From the NCBI RefSeq assembly GCF_036711975.1, contig NC_091972.1:14079001-14143000 (forward strand): a stretch of DNA of 64,000 nucleotides, given 5' to 3'. This DNA comes from Onthophagus taurus. Taxonomy: Eukaryota > Arthropoda > Insecta > Coleoptera > Scarabaeidae. The notes beneath the pieces were generated by a model. It had not been told where the DNA came from. It made no database searches and saw only the letters and a program-made list of their open reading frames with translations. Made by a program: the position numbers and the translations under genes. Below are positions 14,640 to 27,432 of this stretch, one piece after another; within the stretch, counting starts at the first letter, position 1; each line of letters begins with the position of its first letter.

Positions 14640-15382
14640 AGTCTAATTTCACCTAAGTTCACCTAATTCAGAACATCTTAGTTCCCGCACTTGTTCATTT
14701 TCCTTAGAACGAAGACACGTTCTTCCAAAGAGATGGGCATTAACTATTTCATTAACAAATTCTGTGTAACATAACTTTTCTCTGATTTTTTTATGAAGAC
14801 TGGTATAGAAATAATATGTTGACCACCTCTACAGTTTTGATCATGTTGGATTCAGCTTTTAGCTAGTTTCAATGAAATGGGGGTGTTTTAGAACTCATAC
14901 TGTTATTAAAAATTCGCAGTAATATTGTAGTAACTTTTAAGCAGTAATTTTACTAACAAGTTTGGACGTCTTACTGTACTTTAATACATTTTCTGATAAT
15001 ATTACATCAAAATTCAATGATTATAGAAACAAATACAAATTTTTTGCCAATTGTGAAATTTATTATAATAAATATCATACATATAAGAAATATCAAGCTA
15101 AAGAATAACATGACAATGGACGTATATCAATTGAGAACAATGTGTAAATTAATATCACATAATATTGCACTAGAATATATCGCACCAGCACGTGATAAAC
15201 AAACTTTATATGAAATAATTTTAAACTATCTTATTTTTTTATGTTAACATCACTCTAAATGGGGTGTTTAGAATAATCAAAAACGTACAATGAAACATTA
15301 AAAACTTCTTTAACTATAATCTATTAGTAATATCTGTTAATTTTTCGTCGTGCAATTCGTTTTAAACTTAACTGAAACCGAA
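14640..15382. other. Intergenic between LINE copy and CEP104
   Basis: AT-rich; a 76-codon + frame at 15017-15247 lacks family resemblance and is AT-driven. Possible CEP104 polyadenylation signals (minus AATAAA) occur near 15063. Confidence 0.45.
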
Positions 15383-18300
15383 TCAAGTTTTAATAGTGAC
15401 CTGCTTTAATGAATTTTTAATTCGGGTATTTTTACTACATGGTTTGTCTCCCATTAAATGATTCCTCCATGAGTTTTCTTCATCTTCCATGTTTCCATGA
15501 CATAGTGGGCACCTGTTACAACCTTCAACCAATTCTATAACAGTTTTTGTAGTTATCACAAATATTAATAATTTAATTAAGAAAATTTTACCCAAACATT
15601 CATCACTATGAGAGTTATACTCATCCAATCTTACTGCTTCTGTACATTGTGAACATTGCGTATATTGTTCTTTTTGTTCACATTCCATAAGTAAGTGTTC
15701 TGTTAACGCGGATACTTCAACAACTTGGCTACAAGCCTTACAACGAACCAACATTGGGCATGTTCTCCAATAATGCGAATTCATCGAATTACTAACCGCA
15801 AAAATACTCGGTTCAGATTGATTACAAAATATACAATGTTTCTCGTCATTTTCGTCTTTTTGCGAGTTGTTGCTTGGTGTTGAAATTCCGCTCGCTGAAC
15901 TAGTACTTTGTTCATGTTCATTTTTCTTTCCATTGCAAGTTATATTCGAACCACTCACACTTTTTGTTAATGTATTTACGCCGTTTATTTCGTGATCGTT
16001 GTTCATGTTGGATATATTCATGGAACTTTGACATTTTAGTATTCCATTGTGATTTTCATTTAATTCGGGACTTGTACAATGAGTTGGTTCTTGATTTACG
16101 CATTGTTGAATTAAACGGTTTCGATCTAACATTTCTTTTTTTCTCTAAAAATAAAGTGTTAATGCAAATTTTGCCCTTTTTTTTTGATAAATTTTACTTG
16201 AATATCAATTTTATCAAATTCATGAAAGAGTTGTCGGTAAAGCAAATTTCTTCTTGTTATATCATCATCGGGGGGTAATTGTTTTCTTACCAAACGTGGA
16301 TTAACTTTGTAAACTAGAACCAAAATCCTCTCACCAACTTTTCGGACAGCTTCAGCTGGATGATGCAAACCGCTTGAACCAAATTCTGATAAAGTTCTAC
16401 AAGTTAATCCACTAAAAGAAACGTTAAGTTCAATAAACGATTTTTTTTTGTAAATGTTGAAATAACCTTTGTTTATCTGTTGATATCCCATGGTTAATTA
16501 TGAGTTGTTCAACCATTTCAGCTCGACTTAAAGCTAATCGCGGATGAGTGCTCGTGTTAACTGGACGGCTTAAGTGTACAGGAATTATGTGTAATTCTCT
16601 AAAAAAAATAAATTTTTAAACATTTTTCATTTTCCCTTTTTATAATAAAAGATCAATTTTACCTCACATTCTTACAATCAGCCATTGTTAGTATTGTATG
16701 AACAGCCATGTGATGAATTCTTGCACTTGTATCTCCTGATTTTGTTAATAATTCAGGTAAAAGTTTATCTACACTTCGAGATACTTCAGCAGGTGATACT
16801 CTAAAAATAATTTAATTGAAATAAAATTTGGCGAATAAAGTTTAAAAATTTACCTCCCTGGTACATATTGTACAAAATATAAACGAATAACCTCATTTGC
16901 TAAACTATAAACAGAAAATACTTTATCCCTCAACGACCTATGCAATAAAAAAATAGCAGCTCTTCCTGTTTTATTAGCTGTGTGCATTCGGGAATTATCA
17001 TAACTTAAAAGTTCTTCCTTAAGCCTATTTAAACCTTCCTCTTTATCTAAATAATGTTTAGAATAAAATTTCTCGACAAGATCCGTTCCAAAAACTAAAA
17101 TAGGTAACGCAGCTTGTTTCTTTTCACGTTCGGTTAATTTCGAACTTTGTTTTGGATCATAATCTATTTGGCATTCGCGAAGAAATTCGTTCGTTTGAGA
17201 ACTACAAAAAAATTAATTCAAATTAAGAATAAAAAAACAATTTTCTTTACTGTCTTAATGCAGGTAGTGGTTTTTCTTCATACTGCTCAAATGTTGATTT
17301 AACAATAGCACCAGCAGATTTATTTCTTCTCCTAAACGATCCTCGTGAATGCAAATTAGTTGGACTTCCAGTGTTAGGTGATCCCATTTTGGGACTTTGA
17401 TGTCTTGGAATGTGATGAGGAGAAACGTGAACTTGTAAAATATGAGATGAAGGAGCTGGAGAAGCGCATCTTTTCTCAGATATTTTTAAAGAAGTTGGTG
17501 ATAATAAGTTTCTTGTTAAATCAGGTTCATCTGAACATTCGTCATTTTTTGAGCAAACGCCATTTTCTTCAAGCAGTTGTTCAACGTTTAATTGTTGATA
17601 AACGTAATTTCGGTATTCGTCCATTTGATTTTTTTTGTATCTAGCTCTATCGTAATCTTCCATTTCAATTGCGTGTTTCTTCTCTAATTCATATTTACCC
17701 AACTTTTCACCAGCATCTCTTAAATTTTGCATTGTTTGTTTTAATTTTCTTGCATATTCAAAACGTTCATCTAAAACAAATTCCCACAAAAAAGTTTATT
17801 AAAAAATCCAAATTTGGTTATTATTCATACTTAACACAGCCACATGTTTTTTAACTTCCATATCTCTTATAATTTTAACTACATCAGTATCAACATACAT
17901 TTCAAAAGCTAAATCATCATAAGGAGATGTATATTCAGGATCGTTTAGAATATCTTGTAGTTTTTCAGTTAAAGTAATCTCTGAAGTTGAAGATCTTCTG
18001 CTTTCATTTTCGGTACCAAGAAGGTTAATAGCTATCAAACTGACTTGGTTATTAATATTATATGAGTTTTTATGATTTTTATGTAATTTTAATTTAACAA
18101 ACGATGCAATACATTTTGGAACGTTAGCACTTTTTAATTCGCGACTCTTAAACCCTGTACTTTGATTATCAGATAATGTAATATACCCCAAATACTCCCA
18201 AGAAACGTTATTGATATCGCTCACTGTGTTTGTATCTTCATTACTTGAAAATAATTCTATTTTAGACGCTGTAACCCAGATATGAAATTACATTAAAGAT

Positions 18301-18606
18301 ACTTTTGTTACTCAATTATTTAGCGTGACTTACGAATTAAGTATTGATGAGCCAATATTTGTACTTTATCCAACGCACACCTTTTTTCCAATTGCACCAC
18401 AATCTCTTGAGGAAAATCGCAGTTTTTAGACGACTGCCATCCTTTCACTGTGGGCGAGTGTATATTTAATTCAGAGCTTTTATATTTTGGATCTTCATCT
18501 ATAATATTACATTTTTTAAGCACAAATTTTATAAAAAAAAATTATTATAATAAAAACAAAATTTACCGGTTGCAAAGATGACGTTAAAATTAATTTTCTT
18601 GGGCAT
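15383..18606 (-). CDS. Cep104: CEP104, ciliary-tip and centrosomal TOG-domain protein
   Basis: Ten exons: 18606-18567, 18498-18334, 18268-17831, 17770-17251, 17201-16854, 16800-16663, 16598-16467, 16411-16198, 16144-15592, 15534-15383; phases close, 899 aa (human 925). CEP104 binds tubulin and end-binding proteins at centriole distal ends and elongating ciliary tips. Seen: N-terminal jelly-roll domain (ELNIHSPTVKGWQSSKNC, LDKVQILAHQYLI, ELKSANVPKCIASFVKLKLH); coiled coil (ERFEYARKLKQTMQNLRDAG, EMEDYDRARYKKNQMDEYRN); Ser/Pro-rich linker; TOG array (exons 5-8); and C-terminal Cys/His zinc modules from about residue 769 (CIFCNQ, CKACSQVVEV, CSQCTEAV, CPLCHGNMED). The last intron (15591-15535) is 57 nt and free of stops. 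The start ATG follows directly into MPKKINFNVIFAT, matching the family N terminus. Confidence 0.95.
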
Positions 18607-19110
18607 TATTGACGGTACCTGTTGTGGGGTTTGGCCACAAAAAGGACACTTTACATGCCACCGAACCACTTGGGACGTGTACAAGAAAAAAAACCGTTCA
18701 CGTGGTGTTAAATTGACACATCGTATTATTATTGATTTTCAGAGTCATACCCGAGGTTTGTATTTGGCGCTGTATCTACGTTTTCAGGTCGATTGGTACA
18801 CATCCGCAACGTACTATCTTTATATTCCCATTGATGTATCATTGTGCGCATGTCCACTTAGAAATTTAAAGTTTTCCGAAAGCTTTTTATTTGGCTCTAA
18901 AAAATGTATGGAAATAGAGATTATTAAATACAGAGTGTAACATAAAATTTTTTTGCTTATAAACAGGTGGTCTTATTAAGTATTTAATTATTCATACAGA
19001 CATACCGTGGTTTACGACCATCACTTTTCAAATTTCACACTTATGCACTCCCTTATATTCCTCCATCGTAATCGAATTCGGGGAAGGTCAGATTTTACAG
19101 CCAAGAAAAT
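18607..19110. other. Upstream flank of CEP104
   Basis: Holds the CEP104 promoter by position. The + frame at 18578-18940 starts inside CEP104 exon 1 on the opposite strand and has no recognisable protein text, so it is not called. No core-promoter motif stands out. Confidence 0.45.
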
Positions 19111-19114
19111 AGAA

Positions 19115-19935
19115 TCAACGGAAAATATGACGTTTATTGTTAGCCTTAGATGGTTTCAAAAGCTTAAGAAGAGGTGAGACTTCAACATGAAAGTGCAAGT
19201 AGCTGCTGCAGATACTTAAAGTGCAGCAAAATTCGTTGAAGACCCAGAAAAAATTGTAAGTGGCGAAAAACAGTTTTTTACGTTTATGAGACAAATTTGA
19301 TTTGGAAGAAAATGCCTACAAGTACGTTTATAGCCAAAGAAGAAAAGTCTGTATCAGGTTACACAACAGCTAGAGACAGAATGACAGTGTTATTAGTCAG
19401 CAACGCCTGAAAACCCTAAAGCTCTGAAAAACTATGATAAATAGTCTTCCTATTCACTAAAAATTTAACAAGATGGGTAACTGCAGTTATTTTTCAAGAC
19501 TGGTTTAAAAGCTGCTTAGTATGTGAGGTTGCTGCGTATTGCTAGAACAATATGTGGTGTAAGATTTTACTACTCACAGGCAACAAGTCACCGCCGGACT
19601 TTCTGCCATCAAATATCACCAACTTTAAATTAAATTATATAAAACAACCTTTTATGCATAGACTTTAGACATAGACTATGATGCTTAAAAAGAGATTAAG
19701 CAAAAACAATACAGAAAGTTTCAAAAAATTATGTTCAAGCATCGTGAATGGGTAAAAGCGCTAGATTTAGAAGTAGGCTAATACTAACTTTGAAAGAAGT
19801 TCAAAGGATAATAGAAATCTATCGAAAGCTTATAGCTTGTAAAGAGAAGAAAAGAACTGCAACTCAAAGAGTTCTGGACAGCTATTTCCACTCAAAATCT
19901 ATATCATTAACTTCCAGGAATCACCTACACTAGGT
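19115..19935 (+). mobile_element. Dead pogo/Tigger-type transposase (Tc1-mariner superfamily)
   Basis: Across several frames: WFQKLKKR (end of the CENP-B-like DNA-binding part), SAAKFVEDPEKIVSGEKQFF, the region of the first catalytic Asp (FGRKCL...), GYTTARDRMTVLL (family GFK..KDR.TVLLG.N), and the typical C-terminal end RKLIACKEKKRTATQRVLDS before a stop. Many stops interrupt it. The N-terminal third and terminal inverted repeats were not found. Confidence 0.7.
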
Positions 19936-19965
19936 TCACTTTCCTAGGTTTCACGAGGAGTCACT

Positions 19966-20560
19966 TTACGCACTGTGCTCTGCTTTTTCGTACTCACTAC
20001 ACCAATTCGAGTGTTTTTTCCACCTAAGTTGACGGTAAAGGTTAGTGTTGTGAGGTAGCTGTTGATCAGTGCGTTGGGATATCGATAAAGGTGGTCTCAT
20101 GACAATCCGGTTAGTTTCTTCTTTGATGAAATGAACATTTAATACCATATACCTTTGATTAGTTTAAGGATCTGGATGTACACAATCAATTTATTTTGAA
20201 TGGACATCTACAAGTGTCGTCCCATACAGTTATCATACTCCGAAACCGAGTTCTTTGGGTGTCTTCTTCATGTCTTCCTTCTATTTGAGCCTTGCGTCTA
20301 AAGTTATGCCTAGGTATTTTGCGGTATTAGAATATAGCACTACATTACCTTACCATTTATGTGCACTAGAAGCGTTTTGTCCATTTTACAATACGTGAAA
20401 TGTACAAAGGACGACTTCAGCTTATTGAGTTTGATTTTTTATTTTTGTGTCCACTATTAGATTAAGTCACTAAAAGGTTTTTTTTTAATGTTATGGCTGA
20501 GTGAGCAATAAAGTTGCTCTGGACCATAAGCTTTTTTCTCCCTGTGTTGACGCCACGACT
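19966..20560 (-). mobile_element. Jockey-like LINE fragment
   Basis: Minus-strand text includes the pattern N.LKSSFVHFT..K (family N..KS..VTFT.RK), then a decayed NTAKYLGITLD-type block near 20330-20290. A 60-codon open frame 20148-19966 follows, corresponding to the region after KYLG in jockey-clade elements. Frameshifted and inactive. Confidence 0.5.
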
Positions 20561-21829
20561 ATAACTTGAATGTCGGCTCTTTGTATCGACAACTATTGAT
20601 TGTGCGCAATGTTTTCATGGATTACTTCCGCGCTTCCTCATTTCGTATCGTTTTCTGGAGTATCAGTTTTTACGTTCGCAAACGAATACTAATGGTGTCC
20701 AAATGGCAATTCTAAGATCGTTTCTCCCTATTAGTTTTCCTCACTTTTTTTGCAGAAAATGTTTTAGATGATTTGTTTGCTTGATTTTTCACGTTACTTT
20801 GCAACTCCTTTCCCATTAGACATCCTGGATACTGCCTGCATGTGGTTTCCCGAAATTAGAACAGCAGGGTTTTTTGCTCATTTCATATACATTTCTGCGT
20901 GTCTACAGAAATTTTTACCATATCCATATCTCCGCTACATCTTGTACTACGCTATCTGTCTGCTTTTTCGCAATGCCTCTATTTTCACTTTGAAGTTCTG
21001 GATGTAATTGATAAGTTCTGTATTTTCGAAGATCACTGTTTCCCGATTTCGTGCTTTTTTGATTTTATTGATCACCTTGTGTATCTGGATATCTTGTTTT
21101 AGAACTCGTTGTTGATGTCCTCTGGTCTAGTGCTCGTATAGAGGTTTTTCAGCACCCCCTCAAGGGTTCTTTATCCTAGTATGAGTGCAATACGGATTTC
21201 TTATTAATTAGGTTGTTATCCTTTAACACGATTTTAGTTTTCTCTCGTCTTTTACTTTCAGTTTAGTCTTTAATACCAATCTCTGGTGGAGGTATTTTTT
21301 GTGTTGCCGTCCATTTTCGCGTCTTGGATTTGAGTAATTTCCAGGTAATATCCTGCGTTTCCAGTTTTTCTTCTTCCTCCTATGCCACTAAAACAAATTC
21401 GTTTGAGATTGTAGATTTTCGATTATCTCTTACAAATTTTCTATTTTCATGTTATCAGAAAGAACGTTCATATTTTATTCCGCACCGGTTTAGTTCCTTT
21501 TTTTCTGTGTCCACCTAGTATTCGCTTGATGAGGTTACAACGCGTGTTCATTACATGATTTGTTAATAACTTGTTCCGAAAACTCGACCGCACTCTTTGT
21601 TCTAAAAAATAATAAAACTATTTAAAATACGAAAATCTTGTCCTTTAATTTCTATTAAGGTATAACTCTACGAAAATAAAATAAATTTTATAATTACTAA
21701 ACTTTTTTTAGTACATATAGAGGCAACACAATTTAAAATCGTCATAGTATCACAGAGAGAATCTAAATTTTAAAACAACCATATTTACACAATCATCACT
21801 ATTTCTGTAATTAAGAAAATATTAATTAA
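20561..21829. other. Unassigned repeat-like DNA, then 3' flank of the receptor gene
   Basis: 20560-21540 has the compositional look of eroded coding DNA on the minus strand, with many short frames. It may be more of the neighbouring LINE, but no domain motif could be pinned down. 21600-21829 is the likely 3' UTR of the membrane-protein gene. Confidence 0.35.
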
Positions 21830-24800
21830 TTAATTATGAATTAATTTGTCGTAAGTTGAATTATAAACAGCGTCATTGGCTTCACTGTAGTTATCAAAAG
21901 GTATACCTTCATAAACGTGTTCACCATCTTGTAAATGTCGATTGCATTTTAATCTATATCTATATCTAAAAGATGAAAATTAACTCAACAAAGATGTTTA
22001 TAAATGATAATATATAAATACCTAAATAATACAAAACTAATCAACATAAATAATATGAGAACTGTAAGTGCAATCATAATTGTTTGAACAACATTTGGAG
22101 ATTCTTTTATTTCCAAAACAGCTGGTAGGGTTCTTTCTGATTTATGGTAAATTTTCGTGTGGCTTATATTTTTATAAACGTTATGAATGATATAAGTGAA
22201 ACAGTATTCGTTGTCTGGAAGAAGCTTTTTATTTTCAATCTCTCTTTGATAATCGTCTGAAAATTCACTTGATTCATCACCGATTACAAATGACTGGTTT
22301 TCATGTGAAAACTAAAACCGAACAAAGTTAAGAGTTAAAAACACTTTTAAAATAAAAGAAGTTATACCTCAACGACTTTCGCAATCCACGTTTCCGCAAC
22401 ATCCTTACACAAACTCCCATTAGCAATATGCCATAATCCATCATCAATATGTTGAAGTACATCATTTTGAACAATTACTACGAGAATAGCTTTTTCTATT
22501 CTTAAATCCAAAGGAGGAATTTGAATTGAAATGCTATCTTCTTTAATATTTACCGTACTAGGAATTTGGTCGATATGATCTCCTATGTGATCAATTTTTC
22601 CTTTTATACTAACATAATCTCCTTTTAATTTATTATTGATAGCACGCACAGAAATGATGTAAACTGTAGCATACGGTAAATAATTAATAATATGATAATA
22701 AGTAGGACTGTATTCCCCAGTTATTGTGTATATTTCATTTAAACCTTTATTTTCATTAACTTCAGTTAATACTATTTCAAAAGCGGTTATGGCTCCTAAT
22801 TGATTCCAAGGGTGTGTCCAAGAAATATTGAGGTTACAATATTCAAGGATTTCGCTGCAGTTTATAACGTTATACGTTAAATTAGATATTTTACCAGGAA
22901 CTAAAACAAGAAAAATTTATTTTTTGTTAATACAGTAAAAAATCTCGATATAAGGGATTAATACGGGGAGTGTCAGTTATAGTTAAAAGTCCGTTATACG
23001 AATAATTTAGAAAATCAACTTTTATGCTCATCAGACAGCCAAGTTTTTCCATTTTTTTGAGAAGATTCTTTTATTCCCTAAAAATCTAGTGATCACCTTT
23101 TTGAAAGCATTCCAAGCTTATCTTTCAACACCTAACATTCTGTACTAAAATTTCTCATCAAATATTAGTTTATGTATGTATTATTTTTTTTAGTTTTGCC
23201 TCTGACAAATGTGGAAACTATGTGCAGAGGTATAGAAAGCAGTCACCAGTGTTGGGTAAAGCTTTGACGAATTGTTTCATGAGTCCTAACTTGATGTGAA
23301 GAGGTGGAAGATAAATTTTTCTGGGATCGACTAAAGTTTCGTGGAAAACGTTCTTTTCACCTGGCCCTAATGTTTGTTGGATTGGCCATGCTGTTGTAGT
23401 CCAGTGTTCATTCCTTGCTCTGCTATCCCATTCACAAATGAAACATGGATACTTAGTGTTTCCTCCCTGCAGATCAAGCATGATGCCCAAAATTTTCAGA
23501 TCGCCACAAACTATACAGTTATGATCTGTATATTTAATTTTATTTAGCATCTCTTTCAAATTCTCATAATTTTCATTGAAGTGTACAGAATGCCCTAGAG
23601 GAAGAGAAGCTTATGTGTTACCATTGTGCAGGAGTGTAAGCTTCTTTTTGAAGAAACATTGAAAAGCTTTGCATTCAATTCCAAACTTTTGAACCAAACC
23701 AGGAACATCACAACAGTGGACTAACTCACCTTCTTGTTTGAAATAGTCAATAAATTCACGATCTCTAAATCTGTACTGATAAAAAGATGTTCCAGCAGCT
23801 AGAAGTGTTTTTTCTTTTAGTCTAGAACCCAAGAGTTCAGCATTCTCCTTGGTAAGTCTCAAGTCTCTTACCAAATCATCAAGCTGAGACTGAGCGAAAA
23901 GTTGTGGGGTGACATTATCTGAAGAATCTTGGAAATCACAGTCATCTTCATTTACATCAGATTCAATAGAGCTCATCTCACGTAGCGTTGCTGGCACATC
24001 TGGTCCATGAGCTACAGGTCGCATTGCAGAAGGAAGGTTATGGTACACTATATCTCTTTTATTCTTAGAGTTATAGCCATTAAAATCTGTGTAGCAAAAA
24101 TAACAGTAGTCACAGTGATTTTTTGATTCCCTCCCACCATCGGAATGCCAAATTTTAATGATTTTTTTACCTGATGACCACTTTCTGAGATCTTCTACAC
24201 AAATATAACACACTTTGTGAAGTGCTAAGAAACACTGAAATAGGGCAACTTGGGGAATAACCCGAATTGGATTCTATCTATGAGCGCTAACATTTATATT
24301 TAAATATGATGATGTATTAAATAAATAATATTAATAGTATAACTTAAAAATATTTTGTCTATTATATCCGAAGTCCGGTTTAATGAGATCCGTTATATCG
24401 AGGTTTTACCATAATACATAGTAACTAACTTACCATTAGCTTTTAGTAAAACATTTTGTATCTTCTCTTCTTTACCAAATACATTAATACCTTTATTTTT
24501 TATACTTAATTTGAATGTATGAATTTGCCCAGAAATCAATTTTTTTACGTTAACACAATACATATCGGGATATTGAGCACATTTTGTAATGTTTTCTATT
24601 ATTGAATCACACTTATTTCGTAAGAGGCTGGTACAAAAATGAACCATCACCTTTTCTGGTACTCCATTTACTAATTTCGGAAGTTTATAACGAAGAGCTA
24701 CACTCTTCTCTGTGATTTCATAAGCATCTAAATAGGATACAAAACTGGCGACTGAAATTATTTTAATTAATTTAAGTTAAAACTTTTAATTTTATTTACC

Positions 24801-27432
24801 ATCCGGTTTGGTTGTAAAGTTGTAAAACGTCGATACTTTATTAAAATATTCGTTAAAACTTCTGCTCGTTTTAATTTCAAGTGTATAATTAGTAAAAGAA
24901 TTTAACGATGTATAATCTTGATTTTCACTGATGCTTAATATCGTTTTATTTCCTATAGAATATTTATATTGCAATCTACCAAAAATATCATGACACGACG
25001 CTGGTTTACGTAATATTTTTGCTTTATAAGTGTTTGGTATAATTTTAACATTTGTTGGCAATTCATTTTCAGTAATACTAGCTATAAAAAAATTGTAAGA
25101 ATTCAATAATACCTAATTTTTAGAATTTACCTAATTCTTTTGTGTTTAATTTATATTCCTTCGTTAAATTTGCATAAATTAAATGAATTATTGAAAAGGA
25201 GTAATGAGTGTATGGTATTAATTTGTTTATAGTTATTTCGTTTCCTTCAACTAAAAGTATCCCATTGGATTTTATTCGCTCTATACTAACATTTTTTAAA
25301 TTGTTGTTTTCTGGGCAAAGATGATGACCCTACAAGATTTAATTAATTATTGCAATTTTAAATTATGTCTTTCTTTGATTTACCTGATACTTTAATATAA
25401 ATGGTAATTGTTCATCTCCAATTCTTTGTGGTTTCCAATTTAAATTAGAAAGCCTAATTGAAGTGGTATTTTCTGAGAAATTAATCGGTGATGGTAGTTC
25501 TAAAAGAATAAATTAAGAGTTAAATAATAGTTAATAAATTAAATCGATTAAACCCACCTACATCTTCTAACTTTAATAAATAAGGTTTTGGTCGCCATTG
25601 TTGCTTTGAAAGAGCGTGACACGAAATTTCGTTATCACTCATATTTAAGATACCCTTATTATTTTTAAGTACCTTTAATTTTAATTCTTTCTCAGAACAT
25701 ATCCTAATGTTATCAATCATCCAAAATCCGTTTTTAGGACCCGTTGTTTCAGTAAATAATTGAAGTTGGTCTTTTGTGTAATTTGTTACATATATTTTGA
25801 ATAATTTCCAATTTTTCTATTGAAAATAATGAAATAAATGAACATAAAAGTAAATTAATTAAAAGCTTACCAAAATAATTTCACTTTTTGGTAATAAATT
25901 TATCGTTTTCTCATCTTTGGAATAAAAATTAAGTTTACAATTTTCACACATTGAAACTAACATACAAATAGTTAAATTTTTACTAGTTGTTTTAACTGGA
26001 GGTCCGAATGTTGTATTGGTTGTTAGATTTGTGTATAAAAAGTTATCTACAAAATTATAATAAATAAATTAAAATTAAAGTGCCTCACAAATGTTTATAT
26101 AAACCTCACAAAGATTTTTGTGAGTGCTATGATATTTATGACATTTTAAAATTAATATCTTACTTTGATGAATTTTCCAAAGTGATACATTTTCACTCTC
26201 CATAAATAAAAATATAACTTTTAGTGGATTCTTATCTAAAATGTTAATAATCTCCACATCATCATTTAAATCTTTTAAAATTATTCCTCCAGTAGGTAAG
26301 AACGATATTTGAAAACTTCTCCATTGATCAAAAGAGAATATGGGCTTTTCATACTAAAATTAATTATTAATAATGACAAAAATAAAATAAAACAAAGATT
26401 AGTATTACCGAATAAGATGTAATCGTTTCATTTTTACTATTAACAACAAAAACATCCGATCCGTTTATCATACCGAATATAACTTTGTAACAAGCATATT
26501 TGTTGGGTAACCAACCCTCACAAAGTAATATTTTTAATCCATCATTACTACGTATCGAAATTGTTATTGAAACATTTTGATGAATGTCTATTCTTTTATC
26601 CGTAAGAGGAGTGGTTTTATCAATTATATAAGTTGGTAAATCTAAAAAAATAATTAACAGAATAGTTTTATCTTGAAGGTCTTCACATTATCGTTGTGGG
26701 TTTAATTAAAGATAATAACGTTTTTTGTTATTTAAATTTTTTGATTATGTAAAGCAAATTACAATAATAATCAGGATTTATTCAACATTAATGGGAATTA
26801 CTGAAAATCGTTTACTTTTTCACCTTTATTCAACCTCCTTGTTTTTTATTAAGTGACTATAAATGATTAATTATTATTTATACATTACCTTCCCAACGGT
26901 AATCAAAGATAGTCCTATATTTCTTATCATTTTCCTCAGAAATTCGCCATATATTAGATTTGTATTTATTTATGCAATGATGACCTTGTTCAAAATCACA
27001 ATCAATGTCGCTGGTTAAGTTTGGTAAAAAATAATTTTCTAAAATAAATGGCGCATAAACAACAATCTCCCAACAAAAAAAAAACATGAATCAATTATGT
27101 TAATTTCAATGCTGTTTACATAAAAAGAAATAGCAAACCTGCTAATGGTTGATCTTCCTGTCTTCCATTTAAAGGGAAACTCCAATCGGTTGCTGAATAA
27201 ACATCACTTTCAGACGCAATACAAACCCCTTCCAATCCATTATTTCCATCCCGTATGAAATGTTTTAATTTGGGAACATCACTCGCTTTCACTTTACGAA
27301 ACCAACCAAACAAACATAAGAAAATAACGAGCGTTAACACTTTGATTTTTCTGCAAGAAAAATAATTTTTATATCAATGAATTTTTAAAAAACAACTTAC
27401 TTTTCACGAGCCATTTTTTTGAATGATCTCAT
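21830..27432 (-). CDS. Unrecognised type I membrane protein: MAM-like region, FN3-like repeats, Tyr-rich tail
   Basis: Fourteen exons: 27432-27401, 27350-27139, 27038-26889, 26641-26409, 26353-26164, 26046-25871, 25816-25558, 25499-25384, 25329-25131, 25081-24800, 24751-24434, 22900-22368, 22311-22022, 21965-21830; all phases close, 1041 aa. Seen: hydrophobic N-terminal signal (TLVIFLCLFGW), a MAM-like start (DIDCDFEQGHHC) and MAM-like end (GFWMIDNIRIC). Between them is a segment like the farnesoic-acid O-methyltransferase (Methyltransf_FA) fold (LLCEGWLPNKYACYKVIFG to SLWKIH). Then about four fibronectin-III-like units with N-glycosylation sites, one transmembrane helix (TIMIALTVLILFMLISFVLF, about 977-996), and a 44-residue cytoplasmic tail. 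I do not recognise an orthologue; receptor or adhesion role is inference. Domain calls are by eye. Confidence 0.8.
22933..24411 (-). mobile_element. 1.48-kb TIR DNA transposon filling an intron, one-ORF type
   Basis: Ends are inverted: left CAGTAAAAAATCTCGATATAA, right (minus) ..GTAAAACCTCGATATAACG, each flanked by TA (22931-22932 and 24412-24413), a TA target-site duplication. Inside, on the minus strand, 24213-23218 encodes a protein of a repeat family common in insect genomes (LPSAMRPVAHGPDVP, LTKENAELLGSRLKEKTLLA, LVHCCDVPGLV, CGDLKILGIMLDLQGG, PCFICEWDSRAR, LPPLHIKLGLMKQFVKAL). One in-frame stop follows LLHNGNT, and sequence is lost before it and after LYLCT, so it is a broken, shortened copy. 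The TIR and TA duplication suggest Tc1/mariner-type ends; the protein's superfamily is not known to me. Confidence 0.75.

Noticed and set aside
15017-15247. 76-codon + frame between LINE and CEP104
   Set aside because: Ile/Asn/Lys-rich as expected of AT-rich DNA; no motif, no splice context.
18578-18940. 120-codon + frame near CEP104
   Set aside because: It overlaps CEP104 exon 1 on the other strand, has no splice partners and no protein-family text.
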